Shown: positions 44,617 to 53,868 of the stretch, piece after piece
Layout of the letters: every line of letters begins with the position of its first letter
Position numbering within the stretch: the stretch's first letter is position 1
Assembly (NCBI RefSeq): GCF_000938305.1
Contig: NZ_JYMT01000042.1
Span: forward strand, 62,001-126,000
Source: Bradyrhizobium sp. LTSP885
GTDB lineage: Bacteria > Pseudomonadota > Alphaproteobacteria > Rhizobiales > Xanthobacteraceae
Reading direction: 5' to 3'
Length of the DNA: 64,000 nucleotides
The notes under the pieces: generated by a model
Database searches by the model: none
Told to the model about the DNA's origin: nothing
The model's input: the letters and a program-made list of their open reading frames with translations, nothing else
Position numbers and translations under genes: made by a program

Positions 44617-45357
44617 CTAGTCCTCGATGATGTAGACGATCTCATGCGTCTCGGGCTGCACGATCACGTAACGCCCGCCGACCAGGATGAAGTCATAGCC
44701 GCGCCATTCCGGATAGATCGTCACGACCCGTTCCGGCACCGGATAGAAGTGAACATCAGCCGGCACCCGCGTGCCCATCGACACATTGAAGTTCACGTTG
44801 GTGACCTCGGTCACCTTCTCCGACCGGATCGCGGTCGAGATCTGGGTGCGTTTCTCCGCCGGCGGAGCCGCTTTTGCCGAGGTCGCCGCGTTGCCGGTGG
44901 TCTGCGCGCGGTTGGTGTCGGTCGGGGCCTTGGTCTGCGCGTTCTGGTTGGTCGGCGAGGTGGTGCCGCTCTTCTCGGCATTCATGTTGCCGTTCTTGTC
45001 GCGGCCCTCGGCCTTCAGGTCCTTCGGAGCGGTCTTGTCGCGCGCGCCTTCGTCAGAGCTCATGCTCTTCGACTTCTGGGTGTTGTCCTGCGCGCCCTTG
45101 GTGGCGGCACCGGCCTTGTCGTTGGATTCGGCCTTCATGCCCGAGGGACTGCTCTTGGTCGACTCGGCGCCCTTCTTGCCGCCGGGCTCGCGCTCCATCG
45201 TACCCGAAGCTGCGCCGCCGGACGGTGCACTGTGCTCCATCGCCGCGCCGCCGCCGGTTGCCGGTGAATCCTTAGCCGCGCCCTGTGCATTGGCGAAGCC
45301 TGTGCCAGCGATCAGGGCCGCAGCAGCGACCGAAATCAGAAAACGGTTAGACATCAT
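44617..45357 (-). CDS. Exported DUF1236-domain protein
   Basis: A predicted 246-residue protein. The signal peptide ends near GFANAQ (about residue 25). A long hydrophilic low-complexity region rich in Ala, Lys, Ser, Gly and Asp follows (about 30-170), probably disordered. The C-terminal DUF1236 domain reads VNFNVSMGTRVPADVHFYPV and ends DFILVGGRYVIVQPETHEIV. DUF1236 proteins are periplasmic and of unknown role, common in Rhizobiales. The start with GAGGAG six bases upstream is preferred; the ATG four codons earlier lies on that ribosome site. A strong terminator follows. Confidence 0.82.
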   Translation of the reverse strand: MMSNRFLISVAAAALIAGTGFANAQGAAKDSPATGGGAAMEHSAPSGGAASGTMEREPGGKKGAESTKSSPSGMKAESNDKAGAATKGAQDNTQKSKSMSSDEGARDKTAPKDLKAEGRDKNGNMNAEKSGTTSPTNQNAQTKAPTDTNRAQTTGNAATSAKAAPPAEKRTQISTAIRSEKVTEVTNVNFNVSMGTRVPADVHFYPVPERVVTIYPEWRGYDFILVGGRYVIVQPETHEIVYIIED

Positions 45358-45517
45358 ATTTCTCCTCATTCATTAGCATTGCCCGCGCCGACAACGGGGC
45401 AGCATGTGCGATGTTCCTCGCGATATCCGGTTCCCCGCGGTTTGTTTCGTGAATGCGCGATGAACGCGCGCGTGCTCAATCGCGCTTGCGCGTGAGATTG
45501 TTCTGCGTTCGGGCCAA

Positions 45518-45549
45518 CAAAAAATCCGGCTGCGCAGCAGCCGGATTTT
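45518..45549 (-). terminator. Rho-independent terminator of the DsbA-like gene
   Basis: AAAATCCGGCTG pairs with CAGCCGGATTTT around a five-base loop; the minus strand continues into a T-run. It begins 31 bases after the stop of the DsbA-like gene. Confidence 0.9.
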
Positions 45550-45579
45550 GCAGGGAACGAAATCGCGTCGTAGCGTCGA

Positions 45580-46347
45580 TCAGCAGGTCGCCTTGCCGCA
45601 GCGGGCGACGCCGATCTTCTCCTTGAGACTGTCGGCACCGACCGCGCCGATCACGACCTGCTTGCCGATCACGTAGCTCGGCGTGCCGTTCATGCCCATG
45701 GCTTCGGCGAGGCGGAAGTTCTCTTCGATGGTCGCCTTCGCTTCCGGGCTTGCCATGTCCTTTTCGAGCTTCGCCACGTCGAGACCGATGTCCTTGGCAA
45801 CCGCAAGCGCGCGCGCCTTGTCGGCGGCGCCGCGGCCGCCCAGCAGCTTCTGGTGAAACTCGAGATACTTCTTGCCGGTCGGGTCCTGCATGCGGACGGC
45901 GACGGCGACCTGCGCGGCCTCGACCGAGCCCTGGCTCAGCACCGGGAATTCCTTCAGCACGACCTTCAGCTTCGGATCCGACTTCATCAGATCGAGCATG
46001 TCGCTCATCGCACGCTTGCAGTAGCCGCAATTGTAATCGAAGAACTCGACGAAGGTGACGTCGCCGTCCTTGTTGCCGAGCGTCACGCCGCGCGGCGAGT
46101 TGAAGATGGTGTCGGCATTCTTGGCGACGCTCTGCTCGTGCTTGTCGGCTTCAGCCGCGGCCTGGTGCTTGCTCAGCTCGTTCATCGCCTCCTCGAGCAC
46201 CTCGGGGTGCGCGACCAAATAGTTGCGCACGATGGTCTCGATGTCGCCGCGCTGGGTGTCCGAGAAGCTCTGGGCGGACGCCGTCAGCGGCGCACCGCAA
46301 AGGGCGAGCGCGACCAGGGCAGGGGCAAGAAGGCGGAGCGTTCGCAT
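45580..46347 (-). CDS. DsbA-family thiol:disulfide oxidoreductase, Com1-like
   Basis: A 255-residue periplasmic protein. The signal peptide is cleaved near TASAQ (residue 26). An N-terminal helical extension (about 30-85), typical of Com1/ScsC-like members, precedes the thioredoxin fold. The active site is Cys107-Gly-Tyr-Cys110 in FFDYNCGYCKRA, and the cis-Pro loop is NGTPSYVIG. Two further Cys lie at the extreme C-terminus (ARCGKATC), which is unusual. It should oxidise or isomerise disulfides in exported proteins. It is a single gene with its own terminator. Confidence 0.9.
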   Translation of the reverse strand: MRTLRLLAPALVALALCGAPLTASAQSFSDTQRGDIETIVRNYLVAHPEVLEEAMNELSKHQAAAEADKHEQSVAKNADTIFNSPRGVTLGNKDGDVTFVEFFDYNCGYCKRAMSDMLDLMKSDPKLKVVLKEFPVLSQGSVEAAQVAVAVRMQDPTGKKYLEFHQKLLGGRGAADKARALAVAKDIGLDVAKLEKDMASPEAKATIEENFRLAEAMGMNGTPSYVIGKQVVIGAVGADSLKEKIGVARCGKATC

Positions 46348-46434
46348 AGGGATAATCCTTGTTCGGCGGAACTCTAAATACGGCAGGGCGGCGAGCCGGT
46401 TTCGATGATCGTTGTATGGAACTGAGGTTTATTT

Positions 46435-47841
46435 CTAGTTGTTTTTCTCGCCCGGCATAGGCTTGGCGCTCACAATGTCGTCAGCCTTGACCCAACCGGG
46501 GGGGCCGATCGCAAACCGGGTCTTGGCGCGCGACGCAAGGTCGCGGGCGGTCTTGTTGTCGCCGCGGAGATAGGCGGCCTGTGCTGATGCCAGATCGGCC
46601 TGCGCATAGTCGCCCTTGCGGCCATAGGCCATCGCGAGCTGGGTAAAGCCAATCGGCGCCTCGGACTCGCGCGCGATCGCGGCGCGCAGGATGTTGATGG
46701 CCTCGTCGGTGTAGGCCTTGTTGTCGGAGGCGACGAGCGCCTGGCCGAGCAGCATCTCGATCAGAGGCGCGCTGTTCGAGAGTTGTACGGCCCTGCGCAG
46801 CGGCGCGATCGCCTCTACGGGCCGGCCGCCCTCGAGCAGGGCCTGGCCGCGCAATTCATAAAAGTAGGGATTGTTGGGCTGCACTTGGATCAGGCCGTCG
46901 ATCTGCGCGATCGCCGAGCGCAAATCGCCGTGCAGATAGGTCGTGATGGCCCGCGCATAGCGCGCCGGCATGCTGGTGTTGGTGAGCGGATAGCGGCGGT
47001 AGACCGTATCCTGCCGTTCCATGAATCCGGAGATCTTGGCGCGCATCATGTCGTGGCGGAGCTGCAGCGCGGGATCGTCCTTCTTGTCCCAATAAGGGCT
47101 GGCGTGCGCGAACACTTCCAGCGCCTGGACACGATCGATCGGCATCGGGTGCGACTGCAGGTACGGATCGGCGCCATGGGCCGCGAACAGGCTCTCGTCG
47201 GTGAAACGCTTGAACGTGTCGTACATGCCTTTGGGCGACTGGCCGGTGGCGGTCAGGAACTTGACGCCGGCGCGATCGGCGTTTTCTTCCTGCTGGCGCT
47301 GGTAGGACAATAGCGAGCGCATGATCACGGATTGCGGGGCCGAGATCGCGGCGGCGCCTGCACTGGAGAGACCATTTCCGGCGCCACTGCGCGCCCCTGC
47401 GGCGATCGCGCCGGCACCGAGCAGCATGGCGATGATCATCTGGGTCTGCGCCTGCGCCAGCTGCTCGTGCAGCTTGGCGAGGTGGCCGCCGGCCAGATGG
47501 CCGGTCTCGTGCGCCAGCACGCCGATGATCTGGTTCGGCGTTTCCGACTGCAGCAGCGCGCCATAGTTCACGAAGATGCGGCGACCGTCGGCGACAAACG
47601 CGTTGAACGCGCTCTCGTTGATGATCACGATCTGGATGTTCTGCTTCTCCAGGCCCGCCGCGCGCAGGACCGGGCGGGTGTATTCGCGCAGCAGCTGCTC
47701 GGACTCGGTATCGCGCAGCACCGGGGGGCCCTTGCCCTGTTGTGCCTGTGCGGTGGCTATGGGGCCGAGCGCAAGTGCAACCGCCGTGACGAGTGCGGTC
47801 AGTTTGAACGTCCCGGTGCGAAGCGGAGGGCGGAACAGCAT
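46435..47841 (-). CDS. Periplasmic M48 metalloprotease with TPR repeats, BepA-like
   Basis: A predicted 468-residue protein. The signal peptide ends near TAQAQ (about residue 34). The M48 zinc site HETGH is at residues 111-115 in IIGVLAHETGHLAGGHLAK, with the third-ligand region near EENADRAG. The C-terminal half is helical TPR repeats (NPYFYELRGQALLEGGRPVE, then APLIEMLLGQALVASDNKAY). In E. coli BepA, this architecture degrades or helps assemble outer-membrane proteins such as LptD. The start at 47841 is chosen because it gives a normal signal peptide; the longer frame adds 36 residues without one. Confidence 0.9.
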   Translation of the reverse strand: MLFRPPLRTGTFKLTALVTAVALALGPIATAQAQQGKGPPVLRDTESEQLLREYTRPVLRAAGLEKQNIQIVIINESAFNAFVADGRRIFVNYGALLQSETPNQIIGVLAHETGHLAGGHLAKLHEQLAQAQTQMIIAMLLGAGAIAAGARSGAGNGLSSAGAAAISAPQSVIMRSLLSYQRQQEENADRAGVKFLTATGQSPKGMYDTFKRFTDESLFAAHGADPYLQSHPMPIDRVQALEVFAHASPYWDKKDDPALQLRHDMMRAKISGFMERQDTVYRRYPLTNTSMPARYARAITTYLHGDLRSAIAQIDGLIQVQPNNPYFYELRGQALLEGGRPVEAIAPLRRAVQLSNSAPLIEMLLGQALVASDNKAYTDEAINILRAAIARESEAPIGFTQLAMAYGRKGDYAQADLASAQAAYLRGDNKTARDLASRAKTRFAIGPPGWVKADDIVSAKPMPGEKNN

Positions 47842-48069
47842 GGGGCGATCTACTGGCAGTGGCGGGCCCGCGAAAAGGCAAAACCCGATTCCGGCCCTGA
47901 TTAGATCAGAAGCGCGGCTCCGTCTGTTGTTTTTGCGGTCTTTTGTCACGCGAACCGGTATTCACTCAGTCTGAAAACGCTATAAGAAGCTACCGAATAC
48001 GGCCAGTCTTGGGCGGTAACCGGTGCGGGAACCCCAATTCGGCTGCGGCCGCCCAAATAGCAGATATCC

Positions 48070-49257
48070 ATGCTCGATGCGACAGTGAGAGACCGTGTAG
48101 CCAGCCTGTTGACGGCATCCACGCGGAGCAACGTTCCGCCGTTCATGGTGATGGACGTGATGGCCGCAGCGGCTCGAATCGAGGCCACCGGCGGCCGCGT
48201 CATCCACATGGAGGTCGGTCAGCCTGCCGCGTCGGCACCGAAACCGGCGATCGCGGCTGCCCAGGCCGCACTGCAGGACGGGCGGATCGACTATACGTCA
48301 GCGCTCGGAATTCCGACCCTGCGCGCGCGCATCGCCCGTCATTACCGCGACACGTATGGCTGCGCGGTGGAGCCTGACAGGATCATCGTGACCACGGGCT
48401 CGTCGGGCGGCTTCATCCTGGCGTTCCTGGCGATGTTCGAGCCGGGTGACCGGGTGGCGGTCACCGTTCCCGGCTATCCGCCTTACCGGCACATCCTGAC
48501 CGCGCTCGGCTGCGAACCGGTGCTGATCGAAACCTCACATGAGACGCGCCATGCGCTGACCGGCGAGGCGCTGCTCGCGGCCCATCGCAAGGCGCCGCTG
48601 AAGGGCGTGCTGGTCGGCAGCCCAGCCAACCCGACCGGCACGATGATGTCGCGCGAGGCACTGTCGAGCCTGATGGCCGCCGCCGACGGCGCCGGTATCC
48701 GCTTCATCTCCGACGAAATCTATCACGGGCTCGACTACGCATTCCCGGCAGTGACCGCGGCCGAGCTGTCGCCGCAGGCGCTCGTGATCAACTCGTTCTC
48801 GAAATACTTCTGCATGACCGGCTGGCGCGTCGGCTGGATGGTGGTGCCGGACGTGCTGGTGCGGCCGATCGAGCGGCTGCAGCAGAATCTCTCGATCTCG
48901 GTGCCGACGCTGTCGCAGATCGCGGCTGAAGCCGCATTCGACGGCCGTGACGAGATGGAAGCGATCAAGCGCGGCTATCGGGAGAACCGCCGCATCCTGA
49001 TCGAGGGCTTGCCGAAGGCGGGCCTGACAAAATTCCTGCCGGCGGATGGCGCATTCTATCTCTACGCCGACGTATCCGATTTCACCGCCGACAGCTTCGC
49101 GTTCGCCAGCCAGATGCTCGAGAAGACGCATGTCGCGGCGACCCCGGGCGTCGATTTCGATCCGATCCACGGCCGTGCCTTCATCCGCTTTTCCTATGCG
49201 CGCTCGGCAGCCGAGATGCAGGAAGCGGTTGCGCGGATCGCGCATTGGCTTAAATAG
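48070..49257 (+). CDS. Class I/II PLP-dependent aminotransferase
   Basis: A 395-residue fold-type I aminotransferase. The PLP-binding Lys245 is in NSFSKYFCMTGWRVGW; Asn187 (SPANPTGT), Asp215 and Tyr218 (SDEIYHG) and the carboxylate-binding Arg near the C-terminus (FIRFSYA) are present. Relatives act on aspartate, aromatic or branched substrates, so specificity cannot be given. It is divergent from the M48 gene and lies 36 bp before bioY, possibly as one operon. Confidence 0.87.
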   Translation: MLDATVRDRVASLLTASTRSNVPPFMVMDVMAAAARIEATGGRVIHMEVGQPAASAPKPAIAAAQAALQDGRIDYTSALGIPTLRARIARHYRDTYGCAVEPDRIIVTTGSSGGFILAFLAMFEPGDRVAVTVPGYPPYRHILTALGCEPVLIETSHETRHALTGEALLAAHRKAPLKGVLVGSPANPTGTMMSREALSSLMAAADGAGIRFISDEIYHGLDYAFPAVTAAELSPQALVINSFSKYFCMTGWRVGWMVVPDVLVRPIERLQQNLSISVPTLSQIAAEAAFDGRDEMEAIKRGYRENRRILIEGLPKAGLTKFLPADGAFYLYADVSDFTADSFAFASQMLEKTHVAATPGVDFDPIHGRAFIRFSYARSAAEMQEAVARIAHWLK

Positions 49258-49293
49258 CCCGCAATCTTCAAGAGCCATCCCGGAGTTTCCCCC

Positions 49294-49911
49294 TTGTCAG
49301 TCAAATCGGTTTCGCAGCCCGCCGTCGCGCGGCATTTCCCACTCGCGTCGGTGCTGTGGCCTGCGCAGGCCGGAGATGGGTCCGGGATCGCACGCGCGGT
49401 CGTGCTGGTGCTGCTGGGCACTGCGCTGCTCGCCCTGTCGGCGAAGGTCAATCTGCCGCTGCCCTACGTGCCGATGACGCTGCAGACGCTGGTCGTGCTG
49501 ATGATCGGTGCGACCTATGGATGGCGCCTGGGGAGCGCGACGATGGTTGCGTATCTCGCCGAGGGCGCGATCGGGATGCCGGTCTTTGCCGGCCCTGTCG
49601 GCGGCCTCGTGCCGCTGCTCGGCCCGACCGCCGGATACCTGTTCGGATTCGTTGCAGCGGCGTTCGTGACCGGCTTGCTGAGCGAGCGGGGCTGGGATCA
49701 GAGCGTGATCTGGCTGTTTGCGGCGATGGCGATCGGCCATGTCGTCATCCTCGCCACGGGCTTCTGCTGGCTCGCCTTCGGCGCCGGGCTCGGCGTTGAG
49801 AAGGCATGGCTGGTCGGCATCGTGCCGTTCATTGCCGCGACATTGGTCAAGAATGCGTTGGGGGCTGCACTGGTGCCGGCCGCGCGGCGCGTGGCAGATC
49901 GCCGCGGATAA
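49294..49911 (+). CDS. bioY: Biotin transporter, BioY
   Basis: A 205-residue inner-membrane protein with about six helices, the substrate-capturing subunit of an ECF-type biotin transporter. The BioY signature is clear: KVNLPLPYVPMTLQTLVVLM, GWRLGSATMVAYLAEGAIG and GPTAGYLFGFVAAAFVTG. It starts at TTG with GGAG about nine bases upstream. No bioMN genes are adjacent, so it may work alone or with shared ECF components, as in other rhizobia. I found no BioR-type site upstream. Imported biotin would serve AccB, among others. Confidence 0.93.
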   Translation: MSVKSVSQPAVARHFPLASVLWPAQAGDGSGIARAVVLVLLGTALLALSAKVNLPLPYVPMTLQTLVVLMIGATYGWRLGSATMVAYLAEGAIGMPVFAGPVGGLVPLLGPTAGYLFGFVAAAFVTGLLSERGWDQSVIWLFAAMAIGHVVILATGFCWLAFGAGLGVEKAWLVGIVPFIAATLVKNALGAALVPAARRVADRRG

Positions 49912-49997
49912 GACCGCAAGGCGCGACCGGTTCCATTTGACTCGACCGGCCAAGTTGTTCTTGGCTGGCACTGCCGTCTCTGAGGGGGGAACGACAT

Positions 49998-51332
49998 ATG
50001 GCAACGACAAACGTTGCCACGGGCGCGCCGGCGACTGCCGGCACCAAGCCGTGGTATAAGATTCTCTATGTCCAGGTTCTGATCGCGATCGTGCTCGGCG
50101 CAATCGTGGGGGCGATATGGCCTCAGCTTGCGACCAACGACTGGATCAAGGCGCTCGGCGACGGCTTCATCAAGCTGATCAAGATGGTGATCGCGCCGAT
50201 CATATTCTGCACCGTCGTCTCCGGCATCGCGCACATCCAGGATGCCAAGAAGGTCGGCCGCATCGGCATCAAGGCGCTGGTCTATTTCGAGATCGTCTCG
50301 ACCTTTGCGCTGGTGATCGGGCTCGTCGTCGGCAATGTGCTCCGTCCCGGCGCCGGCTTCGGTGGCGCCGCGGCGAACGCCCAGGCGGTCGCCGGCTACG
50401 CCAAGCAGGCCGAGGCGCAAAAGAGCGTCGACTTCTTCCTGCACATTATTCCGGATACCGTGGTCGGCGCGTTCGCGCAGGGCGAGATCCTGCAGGTGCT
50501 GCTGTTCTCGGTGCTGTTCGGCTTTGCCATCATGGGCCTCGGCGAGCGCGGCCACACCATCCGAAACTTCATCGACGATGCCGCGCATGCGGTGTTCGGC
50601 GTGATCTCCATCGTGATGCGCGCGGCGCCGATTGGCGCCTTCGGCGCGATGGCCTACACGATCGGCAAGTTCGGCACTGGCGCGATCCTCAATCTGGTGG
50701 GCCTGATCGCGACGTTCTACCTGACCGCGGCGCTGTTCGTGCTCGTGGTGCTGGGCATCATCGCGCGGATCGCGGGGTTCTCGATCTTCAAGTTCCTGGC
50801 TTATATCAAGGACGAATTGCTGATCGTGCTCGGCACCTCGTCCTCCGAGAGCGCGCTGCCATCCCTGATGGAGAAGCTCGAACGGCTCGGCTGCTCGAAA
50901 TCGGTGGTCGGCCTCGTGGTGCCCACCGGCTATTCGTTCAACCTGGACGGCACCAACATCTATATGACGCTGGCGACGCTGTTCATCGCCCAGGCGCTCA
51001 ACTTCGATCTCTCCTTCAGCCAGCAGCTCACGATCCTGGTCGTGGCGATGCTGACCTCGAAGGGCGCATCGGGCATCACCGGCGCGGGCTTCATCACGCT
51101 GGCGGCGACGCTTGCAGTGGTCGATCCGCGGCTGGTGCCCGGGATGGCGATCGTGCTCGGCATCGACAAGTTCATGAGCGAATGCCGCGCGCTGACCAAT
51201 CTCTGCGGCAACGGCGTCGCCTGCGTGATCGTCGCCTGGTGGGAGGGCGAGCTCGATCGCGACAAGCTCAACGCCAATCTCGCGCGGCAGATCGATCCGA
51301 CCGACATGGAGACCGCCGTCACGACCGATTAA
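49998..51332 (+). CDS. dctA: C4-dicarboxylate:cation symporter
   Basis: A 444-residue inner-membrane transporter of the DAACS family. Key motifs are GFIKLIKMVIAPIIFCTVVSG near 55, the serine-rich hairpin GTSSSESALPSLMEKL near 277, and the binding-site motif GYSFNLDGTNIYMT near 313. DctA imports succinate, fumarate and malate with protons or sodium and fuels symbiotic nitrogen fixation in rhizobia. No dctBD genes and no clear sigma-54 promoter are visible nearby. A strong ribosome site (GAGGGGGGAA) precedes the ATG. It converges with the oxidoreductase gene 12 bp away. Confidence 0.93.
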   Translation: MATTNVATGAPATAGTKPWYKILYVQVLIAIVLGAIVGAIWPQLATNDWIKALGDGFIKLIKMVIAPIIFCTVVSGIAHIQDAKKVGRIGIKALVYFEIVSTFALVIGLVVGNVLRPGAGFGGAAANAQAVAGYAKQAEAQKSVDFFLHIIPDTVVGAFAQGEILQVLLFSVLFGFAIMGLGERGHTIRNFIDDAAHAVFGVISIVMRAAPIGAFGAMAYTIGKFGTGAILNLVGLIATFYLTAALFVLVVLGIIARIAGFSIFKFLAYIKDELLIVLGTSSSESALPSLMEKLERLGCSKSVVGLVVPTGYSFNLDGTNIYMTLATLFIAQALNFDLSFSQQLTILVVAMLTSKGASGITGAGFITLAATLAVVDPRLVPGMAIVLGIDKFMSECRALTNLCGNGVACVIVAWWEGELDRDKLNANLARQIDPTDMETAVTTD

Positions 51333-51344
51333 TCGCGTCCGGGG

Positions 51345-52577
51345 TCAGAACCGATCCGGCCGATACGGCGAGGCGTCCACGGAGGGCGCCTCGCCGTTCA
51401 TCATTTCGGCGAGCAGCCGCGCTGTGGCGGGGCCGAGCGTGAAGCCTTGATGGCCATGGCCGAAATTGGTCCATAGCCCGCGATGGCGTGGCGCAGGCCC
51501 GAGCACCGGCAGCATGTCGGGCGTGCAGGGGCGCGTGCCGAACCACGGCTCGGGTTCGACCCTGGTCCCGATCTCGAGCAGGCCTCGCGCGGCGGCTTCT
51601 GCATGGCCGAGTTGAATCGGCGTCGCGGGAGCGTCGGGGCTGGTTAGTTCCGCACCGGTGGTGATGCGGATTCCCTTGGCCATCGGCGCCATCGCATAGC
51701 CCATCGCGGTGTCGACCAACGGCAGATCGAGCGAGCGGCCGCCCTGATAATGCATGTGGTAGCCACGCTTGCGCACCAGCGGAATCCGGTAGCCGAACTT
51801 ACGCAGCAATTGGGGCGACCAGGGCCCGAGCGCGACCACCACGTTGGCGGCGTCGATGCGGCCTGCGGCGGTATCGAGCGACCAGCCGGATGAGGTCTCC
51901 GTCAGCGTCTGCGCGTCGCCGCGCGAGAGCGTGCCGCCGAGGCGCTCGAACAGGCCGGCATAGGCCGAGACGAGCCCACCGGGATCCGACACGGTCCAGG
52001 GTTCGAGCCAGTGGATGGCGCCGGGCAGGTCGTCACGCAGGATCGGTTCGGCCCTGGCGAGCTCGGTGCCATCAAGGACGCGAAACGTCACGCCATAGTC
52101 GCGCTGGTTCTCCTCCGCGGCAGCAATCGCTTGCTCCAGCGCTGCGGGATCGCGGTGAAGGATGCGAAAGCCGGCGCGACGGATCAGATTGTCGGCGTGG
52201 GCCTCGCGGATCAGCGTGTCGTGCTCCGCCGTGGCGTGGGCGATCAGGCGCGCCCAGGCGACGGTGGCCTTGCGGTGCCGCTCGGGCGTGGAGTGCCACC
52301 AATAGCGCAGCAGCGGGCCGGCGTGTTGCGGCAGCGAGGCGAGCCGATAACGCACGTCATTGGTGCGGCCCATCGCGATCCTTGCAAGCGTCGCGAGATC
52401 GCGCGGCATCGGATAGGGCCGGACCGCCTCGCTCTGGATGATCCCGGCATTGCCGTAGCTGGTCTCCCGGCCGGGCTCTTTGCGGTCGACAAGCGTGACC
52501 GACCAGCCGCGGCGCTGCAAATGCAGCGCCGTACTGACGCCGACCATGCCGCCGCCAAGAACGATCGCACTTTTCAT
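51345..52577 (-). CDS. FAD-dependent oxidoreductase, DadA-like
   Basis: A predicted 410-residue flavoenzyme of the D-amino-acid oxidase/dehydrogenase fold. The N-terminal FAD motif is LGGGMVGVSTALHLQRRG; ETSYGNAGII and the C-terminal GLWTNFGHGHQGFTLGPATA are typical of DadA-like enzymes. It should oxidise an amino acid or amine, passing electrons to the quinone pool or oxygen. The start at 52577 removes 12 unmatched residues and has an AGGT/GGAG region upstream. It lies 16 bp after the MFS gene in an amidase-MFS-oxidase operon, so the substrate is probably produced by the amidase. Confidence 0.85.
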   Translation of the reverse strand: MKSAIVLGGGMVGVSTALHLQRRGWSVTLVDRKEPGRETSYGNAGIIQSEAVRPYPMPRDLATLARIAMGRTNDVRYRLASLPQHAGPLLRYWWHSTPERHRKATVAWARLIAHATAEHDTLIREAHADNLIRRAGFRILHRDPAALEQAIAAAEENQRDYGVTFRVLDGTELARAEPILRDDLPGAIHWLEPWTVSDPGGLVSAYAGLFERLGGTLSRGDAQTLTETSSGWSLDTAAGRIDAANVVVALGPWSPQLLRKFGYRIPLVRKRGYHMHYQGGRSLDLPLVDTAMGYAMAPMAKGIRITTGAELTSPDAPATPIQLGHAEAAARGLLEIGTRVEPEPWFGTRPCTPDMLPVLGPAPRHRGLWTNFGHGHQGFTLGPATARLLAEMMNGEAPSVDASPYRPDRF

Positions 52578-52593
52578 TGATACCTGTTCTCCG

Positions 52594-53814
52594 TCAGGCG
52601 GGGCTCGACACAAGCCGGGGCCGGGTCGTGCCGATGGTTGAAGCGACGACGACGGACATCGCCGTCATGACGATGAGGAAGCCGAAGGCTGCGTCAAAGG
52701 ATCCCGTGCCGCTCACGATGAAACCCATCACAGCGGGGGCGACGAAGCCCGCGCTCTGGCCGCCGAGATTGACCATGCCGACACCCGATCCGATCTGGTC
52801 GTCCCGGAGCAGTTTTGTGGGAAGCGCTATCACCGAGGCCAGCACGAAGCTTTTGAAGAAGTAGACCAGCGACTGGTACACGATCAACGCCGTGATCGTC
52901 TCCGACTTGTACATCGCGTAGAGGAAAACGCCAGTCAGGGCGGAGCTGCCGATCAGGAGGTATTTCTCGCGCTCGTCAAAGAAGGTCGTCATGACCCAGC
53001 CGCCGATCGCGGTCGCGATCGTCGCCAGCACGAATGGAATCGGCGTCAGCATGCCGACGGCCTTCAGATCGAGCCCGCGCTGCTGCAGCAAATAAAGCGG
53101 CATCCAGGAATCCAGCCCCTTGTTGACGCAGCTCAGGCCGAACCACACCACCATCAACTGCCAGAGCAGCGGATTTTTCATCAGCTCGCGCATCGGCGTG
53201 CGGCTGGCGGTTGACTTTGTCACACCGGTATCGGCAGCGCGGCCGATATGAGGCACGACGACGAAATAGACCAGCGCAAACAGGATGCCGGCGAAGCCGA
53301 TCGCGTTGAAGGCATGGCGCCAGCCGAGCCAGAGGATGAGCGGCGCCATGATCAGCGGTGCGATCATGCTGCCGGCATAGTTCGATGACAGCAGCAGTGC
53401 CGACATCTTCGGCCGGCTGTCGCGCTTGAACAGCTCGGCGACAGCCCGGATGCTGGCCGGCGGAAAGCCGCCCTCGGCGATGCCGAAGATGAAACGGATC
53501 GCCAGCAGCGAGCCGAGCGACCACGCGATGCTCGTGAAGGCGGTGAACAGCGACCACATCGCGATCGTGATGATGACCACGTATTTCGAGCCGAAGCGAT
53601 CGGACAGCCAGCCGCCCGGGACCTGCATCACCGCGTAGCCCAGGAAGAACGCGCTGATGACGATGCCGAGATCGGCGGCCTGCAGATCGAAGTCCTTGCC
53701 GATCTGCGCCAGTGCCAGCGAGATCGCCGCGCGGTCGATGTAGGAAATGCAGAACGCGAGGTAGAGCAGGACGAACCCGACGACACCAGTGTTCCGCTTC
53801 GGCAGGGCAGGCAT
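52594..53814 (-). CDS. MFS transporter, anion:cation symporter-like
   Basis: A predicted 406-residue, twelve-helix transporter. CISYIDRAAISLALAQIGKD in the first helix and the loop motif GGWLSDRFGSKYVV (motif A) place it with the ACS/phthalate-type major facilitator proteins, which import organic anions. Three ATG codons stand in a row; GGAG directly abuts the first, so the third (53814), six bases away, is preferred. It lies between amidase and oxidase genes and probably imports the operon's substrate. Confidence 0.87.
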   Translation of the reverse strand: MPALPKRNTGVVGFVLLYLAFCISYIDRAAISLALAQIGKDFDLQAADLGIVISAFFLGYAVMQVPGGWLSDRFGSKYVVIITIAMWSLFTAFTSIAWSLGSLLAIRFIFGIAEGGFPPASIRAVAELFKRDSRPKMSALLLSSNYAGSMIAPLIMAPLILWLGWRHAFNAIGFAGILFALVYFVVVPHIGRAADTGVTKSTASRTPMRELMKNPLLWQLMVVWFGLSCVNKGLDSWMPLYLLQQRGLDLKAVGMLTPIPFVLATIATAIGGWVMTTFFDEREKYLLIGSSALTGVFLYAMYKSETITALIVYQSLVYFFKSFVLASVIALPTKLLRDDQIGSGVGMVNLGGQSAGFVAPAVMGFIVSGTGSFDAAFGFLIVMTAMSVVVASTIGTTRPRLVSSPA

Positions 53815-53868
53815 CATCATCTCCGATCACGCACCGCGCGCCGCGGTGCAGCTAGCGTTGGTGTCGGT

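Noticed and set aside
49912..49997. Sigma-54 promoter before dctA (TGGCAC present)
   Set aside because: The TGGCAC is not followed by a GC at the required -12 spacing, so it does not fit the consensus.
51367..51395. GGCGAGGCG/CGCCTCGCC hairpin just after dctA
   Set aside because: It lies inside the coding end of the convergent oxidoreductase gene and lacks a T-run; probably incidental to GC-rich codons.
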